Shown here one piece after another: positions 49,011 through 51,653 of a DNA stretch of 51,653 nucleotides. Source of the DNA: CAMAUF01 sp046152925 (lineage in GTDB: Bacteria; Chloroflexota; Dehalococcoidia; Tepidiformales; Tepidiformaceae); the NCBI GenBank assembly GCA_046152925.1, contig JBJXFX010000029.1:1-51653 (forward strand), read 5' to 3'. The notes below the pieces were generated by a model. The model ran no database searches, was not told the DNA's origin, and saw only the letters and a program-made list of their open reading frames with translations. A program made the translations under genes and the position numbers. Each line of letters begins with the position of its first letter. Position 1 is the stretch's first letter.

Positions 49011-51475
49011 GCGCCAAACGAGGGCAGTGTCTGGCGAAGCGTGTTCATCGGCTCGAAGAGGTCGCCGCGTTCAGCCACGCGTTCCAACATCGTCCCTGCC
49101 TCGACCGCGAGCCCTTTCGCGGAGCTCGTCCGCGCCGCCTCGGCAACCTCGTCCCAGGTCACGGGCGCCGAAACGAACGGGCGCTCCCGAGCCCGAAGGG
49201 AGTACACGGAGATCGTCGTCTTGTGGTCGTCGTTCTGGCTCCAATCGACGAACACCTTGCCGGTCCGCACCGTCTTGCTCATCGACGACACGACCTCGCG
49301 GGGATGCTGACGCTCCAAGAGCCGCGCAATCCCGTTCGCGAACGACTTCGTGTCGTCAAACGTGGCAGGCGTGTTGAGCGGCAAATACACCTGCATCCCT
49401 TTCGAGCCCGACGTCTTCACAACCGCGGAGAGCCCGAGCGCCTCGAACAGATCCTTTAGCCAAAGCGCCACGCGCGCGCACTCCAGGATGCCCGCCGGCG
49501 GCCCCGGGTCGAGGTCGAACACGACCGCTGTCGGCGAGGAGAGTTCGGGCACGCGCGAAAGCAGCGGGTGCAACTCCAACGCTGCCAGGTTCGCCAACCA
49601 GACCAGCGTCGGGCGGTCGTTGACCAGCACGTAGTTGATGTCCCGGTCGTTATGTCCACTGTAGATCGTCGACGTCTCGACCCACCCCGGCCGGTGCGAC
49701 GGGCACTCCTTCTCGTAGAAGAAGTCCGCGTCGACCCCGTTGGGGTACCGCTTCAGGGTCATGGGCCGCCCCGCAGTGTGGGGCACCATGACCGCCGCGA
49801 TCTTCGTGTAGTAATCGATGACCTCTGCCTTCGTGAATCCCGCCGCAGGATAAAGGACCTTTTCGAGGTTCGAGAGCACAAGGTCGCGCCCATCGACCGC
49901 GACCGCGACCTTCGATTCCGTTTGCTTTGTCGAAGAAGCGCGCCGGCCGCGAAGGCCCGGGGAGGGGCGCGCGACCACCACGGCCTCGGTTGGGGGCGCC
50001 TCCCAGGTCGTCTCGCTTTCGAGGACGACATCGCGCGCTTCCTTGTCGGTGCGCAGCCCCTCGAACGAGGGGTGGCGCAGGGTCCCGCCCTCCGTCCACT
50101 CGAGGAAGTCTACCTCGGCCACCAGCACCGGCTCGACGAAGCGGGCCTCGGGTTCGGGGACGCCGACCGCGAACGGCGACGCTTCGAGCCGCAGCCGCTG
50201 GAGCCGCGACTCCAGCGTCCGCAGCATCGCTGCGTTAAACCCGGAGCCGACCTTGCCGGCGTAGTGGAGCCGCTGTTCGCGCCCTTCCGCCTTGGCTTGC
50301 GCTTCCGGGACGTCGTAATACCCCAGGAGGAGCGCGCCGATCGTCCCGTCACGCGCGCCGGCCCCCGGCGTCCAGCCGCCGACCACGAACTCCTGGCGAA
50401 GGGAGTTCTTGATTTTGAGCCAAGACTCCGACCGCCGGCCGGGCTCATAGGGCGAGTCCAGACGCTTGCCGACGACGCCTTCGAGGCCCTGCGCCTTCGT
50501 CGCGGCGAGCAGCGCCGGACCCTCGCCTTCGTGCATGGGGGGCGTTTGCCAGTTCGGGCCGCTCAGCGCGAGTTCGTCCAACAACCGCCGCCGTTCGCGA
50601 TACGGACGCCCCATCGTCGACCGGCCATCGAGGTACAAGACGTCGAAGACCATGTAGACGATCGGGATTTCGCGCGCCTTCCGCCGGATGTCGAACTCCC
50701 GCGCGAGGTTCATCCGTTCCTGCAAGCGCTCAAAACGCGGCACGCCTGCCTCGTCGAAAGCGATGATCTCGCCATCGAGGATGACCTCGCGGGCGCCAAG
50801 CGAGGCGCCCATCGCCTGCAACTCGGGGTATTGCTTCGTCGAATCCAACATCCGGCGGCTCTGCAGTCGCACACGGCCACCCCGGACGTAGGCGATGGCC
50901 CGGACGCCGTCCCATTTGATCTCGAACCCGTAGTCCGCTTGCTTCGCGGGCATCGATGCCAAGCGGGCAAGCATCGGCTCGACGCCGGCAGGCATGGGCT
51001 CCCGCGCCGCATCCTGGGGCGGGTCCATTCGATGGATCATCCACTGCTTCGGGTCGTCTCCGGTGCGGAAGAGGACGTATTTCCCTTGGATGCGCCCGCC
51101 GTGGAGGGTGACCATCACCTCGCGGTCACGGAACTTGTGGAGGTCGTAGGTCCCCCGATCCCACAAAATGACGCGCCCGCCGCCATACTCGCCCTCCGGG
51201 ATCTCGCCCTCGAAGTCGTGGTAGGCGAGCGGGTGGTCTTCGGTGTGGATCGCGAGATGGTTCGTCTCTGGGTCGGCGGGCAGGCCCTTGGGCACCGCCC
51301 AAGAGACCAAGACGCCCTCGTGTTCGAGCCGGAAGTCCCAATGCAGCGCCGTGGCGTGGTGTTCTTGGATAACGAAGCGTGGCGCGCTCCCCGGCGGGGG
51401 CCCAATTTCGCCATCCGGCTCCGCCGTCTTGGCGAAGTCGCGCATCTCGCGGTAGCGATCGAGGGCGTCCGGCAT
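49007..51475 (-). CDS. ligD: Multifunctional NHEJ DNA ligase LigD (PE-LIG-POL)
   Basis: 822 residues with three enzymatic domains. The phosphoesterase domain (about 1-165) has QEHHATALHWDFRLEHEG with His39, His45, Asp47, Arg49 and His81 at the spacing of Pseudomonas LigD. The ATP-dependent ligase domain (about 170-490) has the adenylated Lys in EIKWDGVRA (K187) and an RRRLLDELAL-type segment. The polymerase domain (about 520-810) has TKAEVIDYYTKIAAVMVPHTAGRP and the catalytic DLDPGP. The order PE-LIG-POL is the Pseudomonas type, not the mycobacterial POL-PE-LIG. With Ku it repairs double-strand breaks; ku is not in the window. ATG at 51475, followed by the zinc-ribbon gene in GTGA overlap. 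Confidence 0.95.
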   Translation of the reverse strand: MPDALDRYREMRDFAKTAEPDGEIGPPPGSAPRFVIQEHHATALHWDFRLEHEGVLVSWAVPKGLPADPETNHLAIHTEDHPLAYHDFEGEIPEGEYGGGRVILWDRGTYDLHKFRDREVMVTLHGGRIQGKYVLFRTGDDPKQWMIHRMDPPQDAAREPMPAGVEPMLARLASMPAKQADYGFEIKWDGVRAIAYVRGGRVRLQSRRMLDSTKQYPELQAMGASLGAREVILDGEIIAFDEAGVPRFERLQERMNLAREFDIRRKAREIPIVYMVFDVLYLDGRSTMGRPYRERRRLLDELALSGPNWQTPPMHEGEGPALLAATKAQGLEGVVGKRLDSPYEPGRRSESWLKIKNSLRQEFVVGGWTPGAGARDGTIGALLLGYYDVPEAQAKAEGREQRLHYAGKVGSGFNAAMLRTLESRLQRLRLEASPFAVGVPEPEARFVEPVLVAEVDFLEWTEGGTLRHPSFEGLRTDKEARDVVLESETTWEAPPTEAVVVARPSPGLRGRRASSTKQTESKVAVAVDGRDLVLSNLEKVLYPAAGFTKAEVIDYYTKIAAVMVPHTAGRPMTLKRYPNGVDADFFYEKECPSHRPGWVETSTIYSGHNDRDINYVLVNDRPTLVWLANLAALELHPLLSRVPELSSPTAVVFDLDPGPPAGILECARVALWLKDLFEALGLSAVVKTSGSKGMQVYLPLNTPATFDDTKSFANGIARLLERQHPREVVSSMSKTVRTGKVFVDWSQNDDHKTTISVYSLRARERPFVSAPVTWDEVAEAARTSSAKGLAVEAGTMLERVAERGDLFEPMNTLRQTLPSFGA

Positions 51476-51541
51476 TGCCTGGCCAGCTTAGCCCTGCGCG
51501 GAGTCCAGGCGCACTCACTCGTACTCGACGTAAGCCGCGCC

Positions 51542-51566
51542 GGACGCCAAGGGTTTGCGAAGGTTT
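51542..51566 (+). repeat. 25-bp dispersed repeat, copy 2
   Basis: Identical to the reverse complement of 10037-10061, with different flanks. It lies in the 147-base gap between ligD (minus) and the gene beginning at 51623 (plus), so it is upstream of both. No gene is seen in the rest of this gap. Confidence 0.75.
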
Positions 51567-51610
51567 CCGGCGCGGGGCCGCGCGTCCCTCCTTCTCGCGC
51601 GACCGCGGAT

Positions 51611-51616
51611 TACGCT
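51611..51616 (+). promoter_or_regulatory. -10 element TACGCT for a leaderless mRNA
   Basis: TACGCT, six bases (GCCGTC), then GTG at 51623. The same arrangement as at 4665, 11390, 34592 and 41700; it is the reason a gene start is called at the window edge. Confidence 0.5.
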
Positions 51617-51622
51617 GCCGTC

Positions 51623-51653
51623 GTGACCGACCGGCCTAACCCAGCCTTCGCCT
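51623..51653 (+). CDS. Start of an unidentified plus-strand gene
   Basis: Ten codons only (M/V-TDRPNPAFA) before the window ends. The GTG is chosen because it lies exactly six bases after a TANNNT element, and no stop is met. The gene is divergent from ligD. Ku would be a reasonable expectation at this position but nothing in ten residues supports it. Confidence 0.4.
   Translation, partial: MTDRPNPAFA

Overview
This is a GC-rich, gene-dense bacterial chromosome segment with short intergenic gaps, many ATGA/GTGA start-stop overlaps and several convergent gene pairs whose stop codons overlap. No gap between genes exceeds about 210 bases. No rRNA, tRNA, CRISPR array, prophage or insertion sequence was seen. 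The gene mix suggests an aerobic, heterotrophic member of the Chloroflexota (Dehalococcoidia/Tepidiformia-like). It includes a DnaD/DnaC/DnaB primosome cluster next to rplI, three luciferase-like flavin/F420 oxidoreductases, a split methylcrotonyl-type carboxylase, SCP2-type and classical thiolases, acyl-CoA dehydrogenase, a DUF4012 protein with a sortase, and LigD. The taxonomic placement is an inference from gene content only.

Layout. 1-3.9 kb (minus): a MoxR AAA+ ATPase, DUF58, BatD-like and two VWA proteins, all but the first translationally coupled. 3.9-5.9 kb: comF facing moaD-moaE-Nudix. 5.9-9.9 kb (minus): rplI, dnaB, dnaD and a helicase-loader gene with two fused AAA+ domains. 10.1-14.7 kb: an M20 amidohydrolase, an unfamiliar GT-A-like protein, an AT-rich probably acquired orphan gene, and a thiolase. 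14.8-17.7 kb: an ECF sigma/anti-sigma pair divergent from a secreted HtrA protease with a strong terminator. 17.7-27.1 kb: BtuF-like protein, alpha/beta hydrolase, LLM oxidoreductases, nitroreductase, VOC protein, large M1 aminopeptidase and a membrane protein of unknown function. 27.2-29.8 kb: DUF4012 protein divergent from a sortase. 29.8-33.7 kb (minus): a six-gene catabolic-looking operon (PNPOx, two SDRs, SnoaL-like, EthD-like, CMD). 33.8-37.1 kb: TauE/SafE permease, Mrr-type nuclease, carboxylase beta subunit. 37.3-38.9 kb: a secreted protein made of three repeated modules, closed by a bidirectional terminator. 39.0-43.5 kb: DinB protein, AI-2E permease, a frameshifted aldo/keto reductase and the carboxylase alpha subunit. 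43.5-48.2 kb (minus): acyl-CoA dehydrogenase, GNAT/FemAB-like, ATP-grasp and SCP2-type thiolase. 48.3-51.5 kb (minus): LigD and a multi-zinc-ribbon protein. A new plus-strand gene begins at 51623.

How the genes work together. The acyl-CoA dehydrogenase, both carboxylase subunits, the two thiolases and the SDR operon fit breakdown of branched-chain acids, isoprenoids or alicyclic compounds. The rplI-dnaB-dnaD-loader block is a compact replication-restart or initiation set. The points most worth following are the double-AAA+ helicase loader, a recurrent TANNNT-N6-start-codon arrangement implying leaderless mRNAs, the ATP-grasp/GNAT pair, the three-module secreted protein, the AT-rich orphan gene, and a 25-bp dispersed repeat.
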